A DNA stretch of 64,000 nt from JAYPWI01 sp038135065 (GTDB lineage: Bacteria; Actinomycetota; Acidimicrobiia; Acidimicrobiales; Poriferisodalaceae), in contig JAYPWI010000011.1 of the NCBI GenBank assembly GCA_038135065.1, forward strand, positions 36,263-100,262, given 5' to 3'. The position numbers were made by a program, and so were the translations under genes. Positions 25,260 to 33,040 of this stretch are shown piece by piece (position 1 is the stretch's first letter; every line of letters starts with the position of its first letter). The notes under the pieces were generated by a model. That model did not search any database and was not told the DNA's origin. It saw nothing but the letters and a program-made list of their open reading frames with translations.

Positions 25260-25963
25260 GACCCCTGCCCTGCCATGCACCCGACGTCGACCACGGTGCC
25301 CGAGATGGTCCGGGCGGCGTCGCTCATGAGAAAGGCGACCACGGCACCCACATCGGCAGGGGTCACTGGTGATCCCGAGACCGACCCGCGATGAGGAAGC
25401 CGAAGGTACTCCTCGGCGGTGAGCCCGGTGCGGGACAGAGAGATCCCCGACGGGATACCGCCGCCCCCGGGTATGACGGTGTTCACCCGGACATGGTCGT
25501 CGAAATGGTCACGCGACAAGGACATGGTCAGGGCCTGGACCGCCGCTTTGGACGCTGCGTAGGCGGCCATGTTGGCTTTGCCGTGCCCGGCGCCCGAGCC
25601 GATGTTCACGATCGACCCACCGCCGGCTCGGATCATCGAGGGCAGCACTGCGCGAGACATCAGCCAGGTCCCCTTGACGTTCACCGCCATGACCCGATCG
25701 AACGTGTCCTCGGCCGTCTCGACGATGGTGCCCAGCGGCCCGACGGCTGCACAATTGACGAGTCCGTTGAGCGGTCCGTCACGCTCCTCTACCCGGGCGA
25801 TCAACGCTGCTATGGCCACGGCGTCGGTGACGTCGAGCGCTTCGGAGACTCCATCAGGTTCGATGTCGACACCTACGACGAGGTGATCGGCCGCGGCTAG
25901 GGCCTCGACGATGCCGCGACCGATGGCGCCGGACGCCCCGGTGACCACCACCACACCCGTCAT
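25256..25963 (-). CDS. SDR oxidoreductase, probable cis-dihydrodiol dehydrogenase
   Basis: The 235-aa protein has the Rossmann motif 'VVTGASGAIGRGIVEAL' (near residue 6-22), 'LVNCAAVG' (NNAG equivalent), Ser in 'IVNIGSGAGHG' and the catalytic 'YAASKAAVQ'. It lies between the alpha and beta subunits of a ring-hydroxylating dioxygenase, overlapping both by 4 nt. The natural reaction is NAD-dependent rearomatisation of the cis-diol made by that dioxygenase. The role is inferred from this position, as SDR sequences alone do not show substrate. Confidence 0.88.
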   Translation of the reverse strand: MTGVVVVTGASGAIGRGIVEALAAADHLVVGVDIEPDGVSEALDVTDAVAIAALIARVEERDGPLNGLVNCAAVGPLGTIVETAEDTFDRVMAVNVKGTWLMSRAVLPSMIRAGGGSIVNIGSGAGHGKANMAAYAASKAAVQALTMSLSRDHFDDHVRVNTVIPGGGGIPSGISLSRTGLTAEEYLRLPHRGSVSGSPVTPADVGAVVAFLMSDAARTISGTVVDVGCMAGQGS

Positions 25964-27327
25964 CGAGGCTCACGTCCTGGCGGTCGACCCATCGCGTAGA
26001 TCTCGTCCCACGAGGCGCCATCCATGTAGGCGGCCCAGGTTGCGTAGTAGTGGCGCGGGTTCTGTTCGGAAATCTTCGTCGACACCTGGCCGGGTACCGG
26101 CCCGTCAAAGGTGGAACCGGCCATCGACTGTTGGTAGTTGAAGGGGTATCGGCGAGCGATTGGGCCCATCGACCCAGCCGTGGCGTAGTTCCAGTTCTCC
26201 ATGTCGTCCTGCTCGGTCATGCCGGCTGGCCCCGAGTAGCGCATGTAGTACCGGCGGAGGAGGTCCTTGACGTCGGCTGGAGCATCGGCGTCGACCAGGA
26301 AGAATCGCCAGACCTCGGTGGTGGTTGCGCTGTGGGGGTGCCAAACACACAGGTTCCGGGGCTGCGTCCCGTGGAAGCTGACGTTCGGGAACAGGGTGCC
26401 CACGAAGGGGTGGAGGCGGGCAGCGTCACCGAGGCGCCGTTCGCGGGCGTCGAAACATTCTCGGTAGTACCGCTCGACCTCGGGATTGTCGAGGAAGGTG
26501 GGCGTGTAGCCCATGCCGGGTGGACGCATCGCCGAGTGCACACCGTGTCCCCCGGGGAAGGCGATCCAGAGGTGTTGATACTTGAGGATGTCCTCGTCCC
26601 GGCGCCCCTTCGCTCCAGCAGCGGCACTCGGGCCGATACCGATCAGGTCGACCGACTCGTGGCTGATGTTGTGATAGGTGTCACCGAGGAAGTTCTCGGC
26701 CGGCAGTTTCCAGTTGCACGGGATGATCCACTTGTGAACGCCGGCGACCAGTTCGGACCCGCCGGGCCGCCCGTCACGATGGTCGAGGGCCAGGTCGAGA
26801 TGGGTCAGCGCGTCCCCCATGTAGTCCTCGAAGCTGGGGGCGGTCGCATCCCAGGTCGCCCAGATCGTGCCCTTGTACACAGCCAGCTGGGCCACCTCGA
26901 CGAGCGGCCATGCTGCCTTGTCGAGGTCGGGATACAGCTCCCGCTGTTGCGGTACTCCGAGCAGGCGGCCGTCGCTGCCGTACACCCAGGCGTGATACGG
27001 GCAGGTGAACGAGGTCGTGTTGCCCTCGTCATAGCGGCATACCTTCATGCCCCGGTGGCGGCAGCTGTTGAGGAACACGTGGATCTTGCCTGCCCGGTCG
27101 CGCGACACGATGACCGACTCGGTTCCCATGCGTGAGACGAAGTAGTCACCGGGCTCGGGAATCTGACTCTCGTGGGCTACGAACAACCAGGCCCTGGTGA
27201 AGACCGACTCCTGCTCGGCATCAAAGACGGCGGGGTCGACGAACAACCCCCGATCGACGGTTCCGTTCACCGGATCCACCAGGGCGCGATGGGGACCTGG
27301 CCCGTGTCGTGAGGCGCTGTTGGTCAT
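25960..27327 (-). CDS. Rieske ring-hydroxylating dioxygenase alpha subunit
   Basis: The 455-aa catalytic subunit has the Rieske site 'CRHRGMKVC' and 'CPYHAW' (C89, H91, C109, H112) and the mononuclear iron site beginning 'NWKLPAENFLGDTYHNISHES' (domain mark), with the two His and the bridging Asp. Together with the beta subunit it dioxygenates aromatic rings to cis-dihydrodiols. ATG 27327 is 6 nt downstream of a CACAAT box on this strand and fits a usual alpha subunit length. The operon order is alpha, SDR, beta. Ferredoxin and reductase genes are absent and must be encoded elsewhere. Confidence 0.93.
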   Translation of the reverse strand: MTNSASRHGPGPHRALVDPVNGTVDRGLFVDPAVFDAEQESVFTRAWLFVAHESQIPEPGDYFVSRMGTESVIVSRDRAGKIHVFLNSCRHRGMKVCRYDEGNTTSFTCPYHAWVYGSDGRLLGVPQQRELYPDLDKAAWPLVEVAQLAVYKGTIWATWDATAPSFEDYMGDALTHLDLALDHRDGRPGGSELVAGVHKWIIPCNWKLPAENFLGDTYHNISHESVDLIGIGPSAAAGAKGRRDEDILKYQHLWIAFPGGHGVHSAMRPPGMGYTPTFLDNPEVERYYRECFDARERRLGDAARLHPFVGTLFPNVSFHGTQPRNLCVWHPHSATTTEVWRFFLVDADAPADVKDLLRRYYMRYSGPAGMTEQDDMENWNYATAGSMGPIARRYPFNYQQSMAGSTFDGPVPGQVSTKISEQNPRHYYATWAAYMDGASWDEIYAMGRPPGREPR

Positions 27328-27333
27328 CGGTTC

Positions 27334-27339
27334 ATTGTG
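27334..27339 (-). promoter_or_regulatory. -10-like element CACAAT for the dioxygenase operon
   Basis: On the minus strand CACAAT ends 6 nt before the ATG at 27327. The 109-nt region to 27436 is a divergent promoter shared with the BVMO gene. Confidence 0.45.
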
Positions 27340-27423
27340 GCTTGTGGGAAGCCTCGATGTCGCTGTGTGTGAGGCCTGGCGTCGCCAGTCCCCGTGACCC
27401 AGCGAGGAGCGATGTGGTCCGGG

Positions 27424-27429
27424 TACGGT
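27424..27429 (+). promoter_or_regulatory. -10 element TACGGT (leaderless start at 27437)
   Basis: TACGGT overlaps the upstream GTG at 27428 and ends 7 nt before the GTG at 27437, so the second GTG is the likely start. Confidence 0.55.
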
Positions 27430-27436
27430 GCCCACC

Positions 27437-29053
27437 GTGGATGATCACGACCAAGCATTCGACGCCATCGTCATCGGGGCAGGGGTGTCCGGGCTCTACC
27501 AACTGCTCAAACTGCGGCAACTCGGCCTCGACGTGCTGCTACTCGAGGCGGGCACCGGTGTCGGGGGCACCTGGTACTGGAATCGCTACCCGGGCGCCCG
27601 GTTCGACAGTGAGAGCTACAGCTATGGCTACTCCTTCGACCGACAACTCCAGCAGGAGTGGGACTGGACCGAGCACTTCAGCCCGCAGCCGGAGAACCTC
27701 CGTTATCTCCAGCACGTCGCGGACCGGTTCGATCTCGAGCGGGACATCCGCTTCGAGAGCAGAGTCCAGGCCGTGCATCGGTCTCCCGACGACACTCGTT
27801 GGCAGGTGGAGACCGAGGATGGGGCAGCCTTCTCGTGCCGCTACCTGATCACGGCGATCGGGGCGCTCTCGGTACCCGTATGGCCGAACGTGGAAGGGGT
27901 CGACGTCTTCGCGGGGGAGAGCTTTCACACGGCCCGCTGGCCCCACGAGACCGTGACGTTCGAAGGAAAGCGGGTCGGTGTCATCGGCACGGGTGCTACC
28001 GCCGTGCAACTGATTCAGGAGGTCGCGAAGACCGCTGGCCACCTGACGGTCTTCCAGCGGACACCGAACTGGTGCGCCCCGTTGCACAACAGTCCGATCA
28101 CGCCCGCAGAACAGGCCGACATCAAGGCCAGGTACGACGAGGTCATCGCCGCATGCAATCGAACCTTCGCCGGGTTCATCCATGATTCGGATCGTCGAAA
28201 AGCCCTCGAGGTATCCGAGGAGGAACGACTCGACCTGTACGAGCGGTTGTACGGCGAGCCAGGATTCGGGATCTGGATGGCCAACTTCCGGGACGTTCTG
28301 GTCGACGAGGCTGCCAACGCAACCTTGAGCGAGTTCGTCGCGGAGAAGATACGGGAGCGGGTCGACGATCCAGTGGTCGCCGAGAAGTTGATCCCGGTCG
28401 ACCACGGCTTCGGCGCCCGTCGAGTGCCGATGGAGACCAACTATTACGAGGTCTACAACCAGGACAACGTCGTGCTCGAGGACGTCCGAGCCGATCAGAT
28501 CGCCCGGATCCGGCCAGACGGCGTCGAACTGTCCAGTGGGAAGGTCGTCGAGCTCGACATGCTCGTCTTCGCCACCGGCTTCGATGCGGTCACCGGTGCG
28601 TTCGATCGGATCGATTTCAGGGGAAGCGGGGGTAGAGCCCTCAGCGATGTGTGGCGCGATGGTCCGCGCACCTATCTCGGCCTTGCGGTGGAGGATTTCC
28701 CCAACATGTTCACCCTCGTGGGGCCCCACAACGCCGCAACCTTCTGCAACATGCCGCGCTGTATCGAACAGAACGTGGAGTGGGTATCGGAGTTCATCGC
28801 GTACCTCGAGGCGAACGGCATCGAACGGGCCGAGGTGGAGTCGCAGGCGGCCGCCGATTGGACCGAGCACGCGTTGGCCACGGCCGACCGGATGTTGCTG
28901 TCGAAGGCGAACAGCTGGTTCATGGGGGTGAACAGCAATATCGAAGGGCGGAGCGAGCGGCATTTCATGCTCTACGCCGGCGGCCTGCCGTACTACAGAG
29001 ATCGCTGTGACGAGATCGCCTCCTCGGGCTACGTCGGTTTTCGTCTGTCCTGA
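27437..29053 (+). CDS. Baeyer-Villiger monooxygenase / FAD-dependent oxygenase
   Basis: The 538-aa flavoprotein has an FAD Rossmann motif 'IVIGAGVSGLYQLLKL', 'GVGGTWYWNRYPGARFDSES', the BVMO signature 'FAGESFHTARWP' (FxGxxxHxxxWP) near residue 157, and an NADPH motif 'VGVIGTGATAVQ'. BVMOs insert one oxygen beside a ketone to give an ester or lactone, using NADPH and O2. It has a leaderless start and is divergent from the aromatic dioxygenase operon. Two hairpins follow its stop. Two more BVMOs lie at 49436 and 51096. The substrate cannot be told from sequence. Confidence 0.92.
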   Translation: MDDHDQAFDAIVIGAGVSGLYQLLKLRQLGLDVLLLEAGTGVGGTWYWNRYPGARFDSESYSYGYSFDRQLQQEWDWTEHFSPQPENLRYLQHVADRFDLERDIRFESRVQAVHRSPDDTRWQVETEDGAAFSCRYLITAIGALSVPVWPNVEGVDVFAGESFHTARWPHETVTFEGKRVGVIGTGATAVQLIQEVAKTAGHLTVFQRTPNWCAPLHNSPITPAEQADIKARYDEVIAACNRTFAGFIHDSDRRKALEVSEEERLDLYERLYGEPGFGIWMANFRDVLVDEAANATLSEFVAEKIRERVDDPVVAEKLIPVDHGFGARRVPMETNYYEVYNQDNVVLEDVRADQIARIRPDGVELSSGKVVELDMLVFATGFDAVTGAFDRIDFRGSGGRALSDVWRDGPRTYLGLAVEDFPNMFTLVGPHNAATFCNMPRCIEQNVEWVSEFIAYLEANGIERAEVESQAAADWTEHALATADRMLLSKANSWFMGVNSNIEGRSERHFMLYAGGLPYYRDRCDEIASSGYVGFRLS

Positions 29054-29069
29054 GTACGAGGCTGGTCGA

Positions 29070-29132
29070 TGCCGTGCAGCGTGACGGCACCCGCCGCTGC
29101 TGTGCCGAGTCGGGTGCGTACCCGAATGGCAC
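29070..29132 (+). terminator. Two hairpins after the BVMO gene
   Basis: TGCCGT/ACGGCA form a 6-bp stem at 29070-29089. A longer hairpin at 29102-29132 has GTGCC/GGCAC and CGGGT/ACCCG stems separated by a small internal loop. Neither has a T-run. Confidence 0.5.
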
Positions 29133-29180
29133 AGCGCCTCGTATCGTTGAGTCCAGTAGTCGCATGAAAGAAGCTGCCCT

Positions 29181-29912
29181 GTGTCCACAACGTTGGCTGT
29201 CATCACCGGAGCGTCACGCGGGATCGGAGCCGGTATCGCTGCCGCAGCGGAGGCCGACGGGGCGGTCGTTGCGGTGTGCAATCGCTCGGCGAGCGACTTC
29301 GGCCGCCAGCTGACCGCCGACTTGGCGAAGCCGTCGAGCTGGCCGCTCGTCGAGGAGTGGGTCAATGAGCTGGTGGACGAAGTTCGACCCGAGCAACTCG
29401 TGTTCGTGCACAATGCGGCAACGCTGACCCCGATCGGTTTCGCTGGCGAGGTCGATGGTGACGACTATGCGACCAACGTGCTGCTCAACTCGGCAGCTCC
29501 ACAGGTGCTCGGTGACGCGATCGCCCGCATTGCCCGGACGCGAGGCCTCCCCACCCTGATCATCCAGCTGTCCTCGGGAGCCGGAAAGACCGCCTATCAG
29601 GGCTGGTCCAGCTACTGCGCGGCCAAGGCGGCGGTCGACAGGTGGGTCGAGTGCGTCGGGGTCGAGCAGGCCAATCGAGGGGATCGCCTTCGAGCGGTGT
29701 CGATTTCTCCCGGCGTCGTTGCCACCGATATGCAAGCCGAGATCCGGGAGTCCGACGTGGGCGCGTTTCCGGACGTCGAGCGGTTCCGGTCCCTCCATTC
29801 CGATGGTCATCTTGGAGATCCAACTGCCGTCGGCGCGCGCATCTGGGGCCTGGTGCATGCAACCGACGTTGCCAATGGTGCCGTCCTCGACCTCCGGCAA
29901 CTCGGCGGGTGA
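29181..29912 (+). CDS. SDR oxidoreductase
   Basis: The 243-aa protein has 'LAVITGASRGIGAGIAAAA' at the N-terminus (near residue 6-24), 'VHNAATLTPIG', a Ser in 'IIQLSSGAGKTAYQGW' and the catalytic 'YCAAKAAVDRW', so the tetrad is complete. The form resembles sepiapterin reductase/benzil reductase-like SDRs, which often lack one cofactor-binding turn and act on vicinal dicarbonyls. A TATCGT box at 29142 may be its -10. Its stop overlaps the GTG start of the exchanger gene, so the two are co-translated. The substrate is unknown. Confidence 0.85.
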   Translation: MSTTLAVITGASRGIGAGIAAAAEADGAVVAVCNRSASDFGRQLTADLAKPSSWPLVEEWVNELVDEVRPEQLVFVHNAATLTPIGFAGEVDGDDYATNVLLNSAAPQVLGDAIARIARTRGLPTLIIQLSSGAGKTAYQGWSSYCAAKAAVDRWVECVGVEQANRGDRLRAVSISPGVVATDMQAEIRESDVGAFPDVERFRSLHSDGHLGDPTAVGARIWGLVHATDVANGAVLDLRQLGG

Positions 29913-30934
29913 TCATCGACCTGGCGTTGTTGGTCGGCGGGCTCGTTCTCCTTGTCGTGTCGGCCGATCAATTCGTGCTGGGCGCATCTCGGGTCGCCCA
30001 GCTGTTCTCCCTCTCGCCCCTGGTGGTTGGCGCCGTAGTGATCGGGTTTGGGACGTCTGCCCCGGAATTGGTGGTCTCGGTGACCGCCGCTGCTGGGGGT
30101 GACCTTGCGCTTGGTGCGGGGAACGTCGTCGGGTCGAACGTCGCAAATCTCAGCTTGGTGCTGGCTGCTGCAGCGATGACGACGCGATTGGCCATCGCGC
30201 CGGGCATCCTCCGCCGTGAGGCCCCAGTGTCGGTCGTGGCGACGTGCTTGTTCGCGGTGGTGGTCATCGACGGGAACATCACCCGGCTGGAAGGGGTCGG
30301 GTTGGCGGTCGCCATGGTCATTGCCCTCGTGGTGCTGTTGGCTGGAGGGTTGCGGGCGCAACAGGAGGCGCAGCCCCTGTCGACCGGGCATCGTCGCTCG
30401 CACGAGGCGCTGCGGCTCGTGGCTGGCCTGACGGGGGTGGTCCTCGCAGCGCGGCTGGTGGTGGACGGAGCAACCGGTCTTGCCGCCGGATGGGGCCTCA
30501 CAGGGGGGTTCGTCGGTTTCTCCCTGGTCGCGGTCGGCACATCCCTGCCGGAACTCGTGACCACCCTGGCAGCGGCCCGCCGGCGGGAGACCGGCTTGAT
30601 CGTGGGTAACCTCCTCGGCTCGAACGTGTTCAATTCGCTGACCGTCGGTGCCGGGATGGGGTTGGTCGGGCCTGGCCTGATCGATGACGATGCGCTGGTC
30701 GGCACTGGCATCACGGTGATGGTCGTTGTGGCGATCGCTGCGTATGCGATGGCGGCCCGAGGCTTGTTCCTCGGTCGCCTCGATGGCGTCATCCTGTTCG
30801 GGATCTACCTCGTCGCCATGGTGCTGCTCATCGGAAACTCGACCGATGAGAACGCGGTGTTGAACGACTCAGCCCCGCAAGGCTTGATTGACCAGTTCGA
30901 TGGGATGGGCGACCTTCACGCCCGCCCCGGCTAG
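29909..30934 (+). CDS. Sodium/calcium exchanger family membrane protein
   Basis: The 341-aa protein has about ten membrane segments in two inverted halves. Each half has an alpha-repeat: 'GFGTSAPELVVSVTAAAGG' with 'GNVVGSNVANL' (near residues 48-78), and 'AVGTSLPELVTTLAAARR' with 'GNLLGSNVFN' (near 206-240). These GxSxPE and GNxxGSN motifs bind the ions in CaCA antiporters of the YrbG type. The GTG start overlaps the stop of the SDR gene (GTGA). The last 22 codons overlap the end of the convergent glcF gene by 66 nt and are not conserved in the family, so the tail is likely dispensable. Confidence 0.9.
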   Translation: MIIDLALLVGGLVLLVVSADQFVLGASRVAQLFSLSPLVVGAVVIGFGTSAPELVVSVTAAAGGDLALGAGNVVGSNVANLSLVLAAAAMTTRLAIAPGILRREAPVSVVATCLFAVVVIDGNITRLEGVGLAVAMVIALVVLLAGGLRAQQEAQPLSTGHRRSHEALRLVAGLTGVVLAARLVVDGATGLAAGWGLTGGFVGFSLVAVGTSLPELVTTLAAARRRETGLIVGNLLGSNVFNSLTVGAGMGLVGPGLIDDDALVGTGITVMVVVAIAAYAMAARGLFLGRLDGVILFGIYLVAMVLLIGNSTDENAVLNDSAPQGLIDQFDGMGDLHARPG

Positions 30935-32017
30935 GTGCATGGAGCAGCCCGGGTTGGCGCTGGCCACCACGTCGGGTGAGCGGGCGTCGATCTGGGCGAG
31001 TTTGCGCTCACGAACCGAGGCAGCCAACTCCGGCTGCATGATCGAGTAGGCGCCTCCTGCTCCACAGCACAACCCGTCCTCGTCGAGTTCGACCAGTTCT
31101 CGAACGAATGGTCGGAGGAGCTCCCTGGTGGCGAGGTGAACCTTTTGTACGTGGCGCAGGTGGCAGGGGTCCTGTACGGCCACTGCTATGTCGAGTGGAC
31201 GGATCGGACCAAGGGCCTCGACGTGGGGGGCGAGGAACTCGCCGAGGTCTACCACCCGCCGGGCGAACGCAGCCCCCTGCTCCGTGCCGAGGAGGTGTCC
31301 GTACTCTTTCATGGCAGCACCACAGCCTGCAGAGTCGACGATGATGGGCCTGTCGTCGTCGAACGCGTCGATGACTTGTTGGGCAAGGGCGCGTGCCTCG
31401 GCTGCCAGACCGGCATGGCCGTGGAGGGCGCCGCAGCAGGGGGCCCGCCGGCCGGTCGGCTCGACCCCGAATCCGGCTACCGTGAGCACCTCGGTCGCAG
31501 CGAGATGGACGTGGCGCTGGGTGGCGTCCATGACACAGCCCGTGAACAGCAACACATCGGTTCCCGTGGTGGGGAGCCGCCGCTGACGCAGGGGGAGTGG
31601 CTGTGACAGTCCGAGGCGCTTGGGCAGAAGGCGCAGTCGTTGAGCGATGGCCAGCACACGAGCTCCCAGGTGGAGAAGCCTTGGTCGGGTGAGTGCGGCC
31701 AAGCCCCAGCGTTGGAGGCGCGGTGTGGTGCGGCCCTGGGCTGCCAAAGTGGTCCGGGTCGCCTCGATCAGACGGCCGTAGGGCACGCCAGACGGGCACG
31801 CAGGTTCACAGCCGCGGCACTGGATGCATGCGTCGAACGCATCGAGGACCTCGGTGGTGACTGGGGCGTTGTGGTGTTGCACCTCTCGCATGAGCCTGAT
31901 CCGCCCGCGTGGCGACATGGTCTCATCGCCGGTCACCCGGTAGGTCGGGCAGTGGGGAAGGCAGAGGCCGCATTGCACGCAGGTATTGAGCTCGTCCGGA
32001 TCGATGTGCAGGTCCAT
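30869..32017 (-). CDS. glcF: Glycolate oxidase iron-sulfur subunit GlcF
   Basis: The 382-aa protein has two ferredoxin-like 4Fe-4S clusters near the N-terminus: C13-C16-C19-C23 and C64-C67-C70-C74. Two cysteine-rich CCG domains follow, 'CCGALHGHAG' and 'CCGAGGAYSIMQ', the latter with the pattern of heterodisulfide-reductase-like electron carriers. It passes electrons from the flavin subunits to the membrane quinone pool. It starts 2 nt after the repaired glcE stop, completing a glcD-glcE-glcF operon on the minus strand. No GlcB or regulator GlcC is nearby. Confidence 0.93.
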   Translation of the reverse strand: MDLHIDPDELNTCVQCGLCLPHCPTYRVTGDETMSPRGRIRLMREVQHHNAPVTTEVLDAFDACIQCRGCEPACPSGVPYGRLIEATRTTLAAQGRTTPRLQRWGLAALTRPRLLHLGARVLAIAQRLRLLPKRLGLSQPLPLRQRRLPTTGTDVLLFTGCVMDATQRHVHLAATEVLTVAGFGVEPTGRRAPCCGALHGHAGLAAEARALAQQVIDAFDDDRPIIVDSAGCGAAMKEYGHLLGTEQGAAFARRVVDLGEFLAPHVEALGPIRPLDIAVAVQDPCHLRHVQKVHLATRELLRPFVRELVELDEDGLCCGAGGAYSIMQPELAASVRERKLAQIDARSPDVVASANPGCSMHLAGAGVKVAHPIELVNQALRG

Positions 32018-32019
32018 TG

Positions 32020-33040
32020 TCAGATGCCTCGGGACGGGTCCATGCCGGGAACTGATCGCCCGGGGTTGAGTCGACCGGTTGGATCGAAATTCTGCTTCAG
32101 TCGGCGGGTGATGGTGGCGGCAGCGGCGTCGAGCGCTCTGTAGGGCTGTGGGTGCTCAGCGAAGACCAAGCCNNNNNNNNNNTTGGGGGGCTGGTTCTTT
32201 TTTTTATAAGAGACTGGCGAAGACCAAGCCCAGGCCGATCAGCGAAAGAAAGCGACCGGTGGACTGCGGAGCATCGGGGCCGAGACGGGCCGCCTGGGCG
32301 GGGGGCAACGACCAGCGGTGGCCGGTAAGGGCTGGAAGACCGTCGCACTCCACGGCGTCTCCGAGTCCGGCCAACACGCGTTGCTGCGCGTCGACGTCGC
32401 CAGCATGACCTTCGAGTTCCACCCATGACGATGTGCCGTCCCAGACGATCGCACTGGGGGCGAGAAGGTGGCGATGGAGCTCGCTGGGGTCTGCCCCTTC
32501 GACCCGGAACCACCGCTGGACGGGCGGAGCTGGGTTCGTCCTGAGGATGACCTCTGCGATCACTCCCAGGGTGCCTAGTGACCCCACCATCAGACGAGGT
32601 AGATCGAAGCCCGTGACGTTCTTGACGGTCGGACCCCCTGACGTGACGAGGCGACCCTCCGCTGAGACGTAGCGCACCTGCAACAGTGCGGTGCGGAGCA
32701 TGCCACGGCCCAAGGCGCGATGATCGTTCTCGCCAACGGCCAGGGCGCCGCCGACCGTGCCGCCCCGCTCGGGCAAGGCGGTCCGCTGACCGGCTGCCCC
32801 GGTGGCCTCGTGCAGTTCCTCCACCGAGGTACCGGCCCGAACCGTGATCGTCATCTCCTCGGGGTGGTAGGCCACGATTCCCGAGGGTGCCGACAGCAGC
32901 CGTGCGGCAGGGTCGGGATGACCACCCAACGTCCAGCGCGTCCTGCCCCCCTGGGGGCACACGGGGTCCGAGGGGCCTACCTCGGAACAGAATCGCTCGA
33001 GCTCCGGGTCGGTCGAGCGCAGCGTTGGAGCGACCGTCAT
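32020..33040 (-). CDS. glcE: Glycolate oxidase FAD-binding subunit GlcE (intact after removing an assembly artefact)
   Basis: The frame from ATG 33040 has the FAD-binding (PCMH) motifs 'EEMTITVRAGTSVEELH', 'GGTVGGALAVGENDHRALG' and 'VKNVTGFDLPRLMVGSLGTLGVI' (domain mark). It reads 'SLIGLGLVFA' and then hits a stop just past a 10-N gap. Across the gap the sequence GCGAAGACCAAGCC is present twice (32159-32172 and 32217-32230). Deleting 32173-32230 (58 nt) joins 'GLVFA' to 'EHPQPYRALDAAAATITRRL' and then 'FDPTGRLNPGRSVPG', a typical GlcE end, with 320 codons in frame and a stop at 32020. ATG 33040 overlaps the glcD stop (ATGA). Confidence 0.9.
32173..32230. other. Assembly artefact: 10 N, adapter-like tail and duplicated 14-mer in glcE
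   Basis: After the Ns there is a GGGGGG and poly-T stretch followed by TATAAGAGAC, which is the core of the Nextera mosaic-end adapter (AGATGTGTATAAGAGACAG), and then the same 14-mer as on the left side. Removing it restores glcE. Confidence 0.85.

Noticed and set aside
32190..32216. Poly-T stretch after a G-rich run as a terminator
   Set aside because: It lies inside glcE, beside a gap, and is joined to an adapter-like sequence. It is an assembly artefact.
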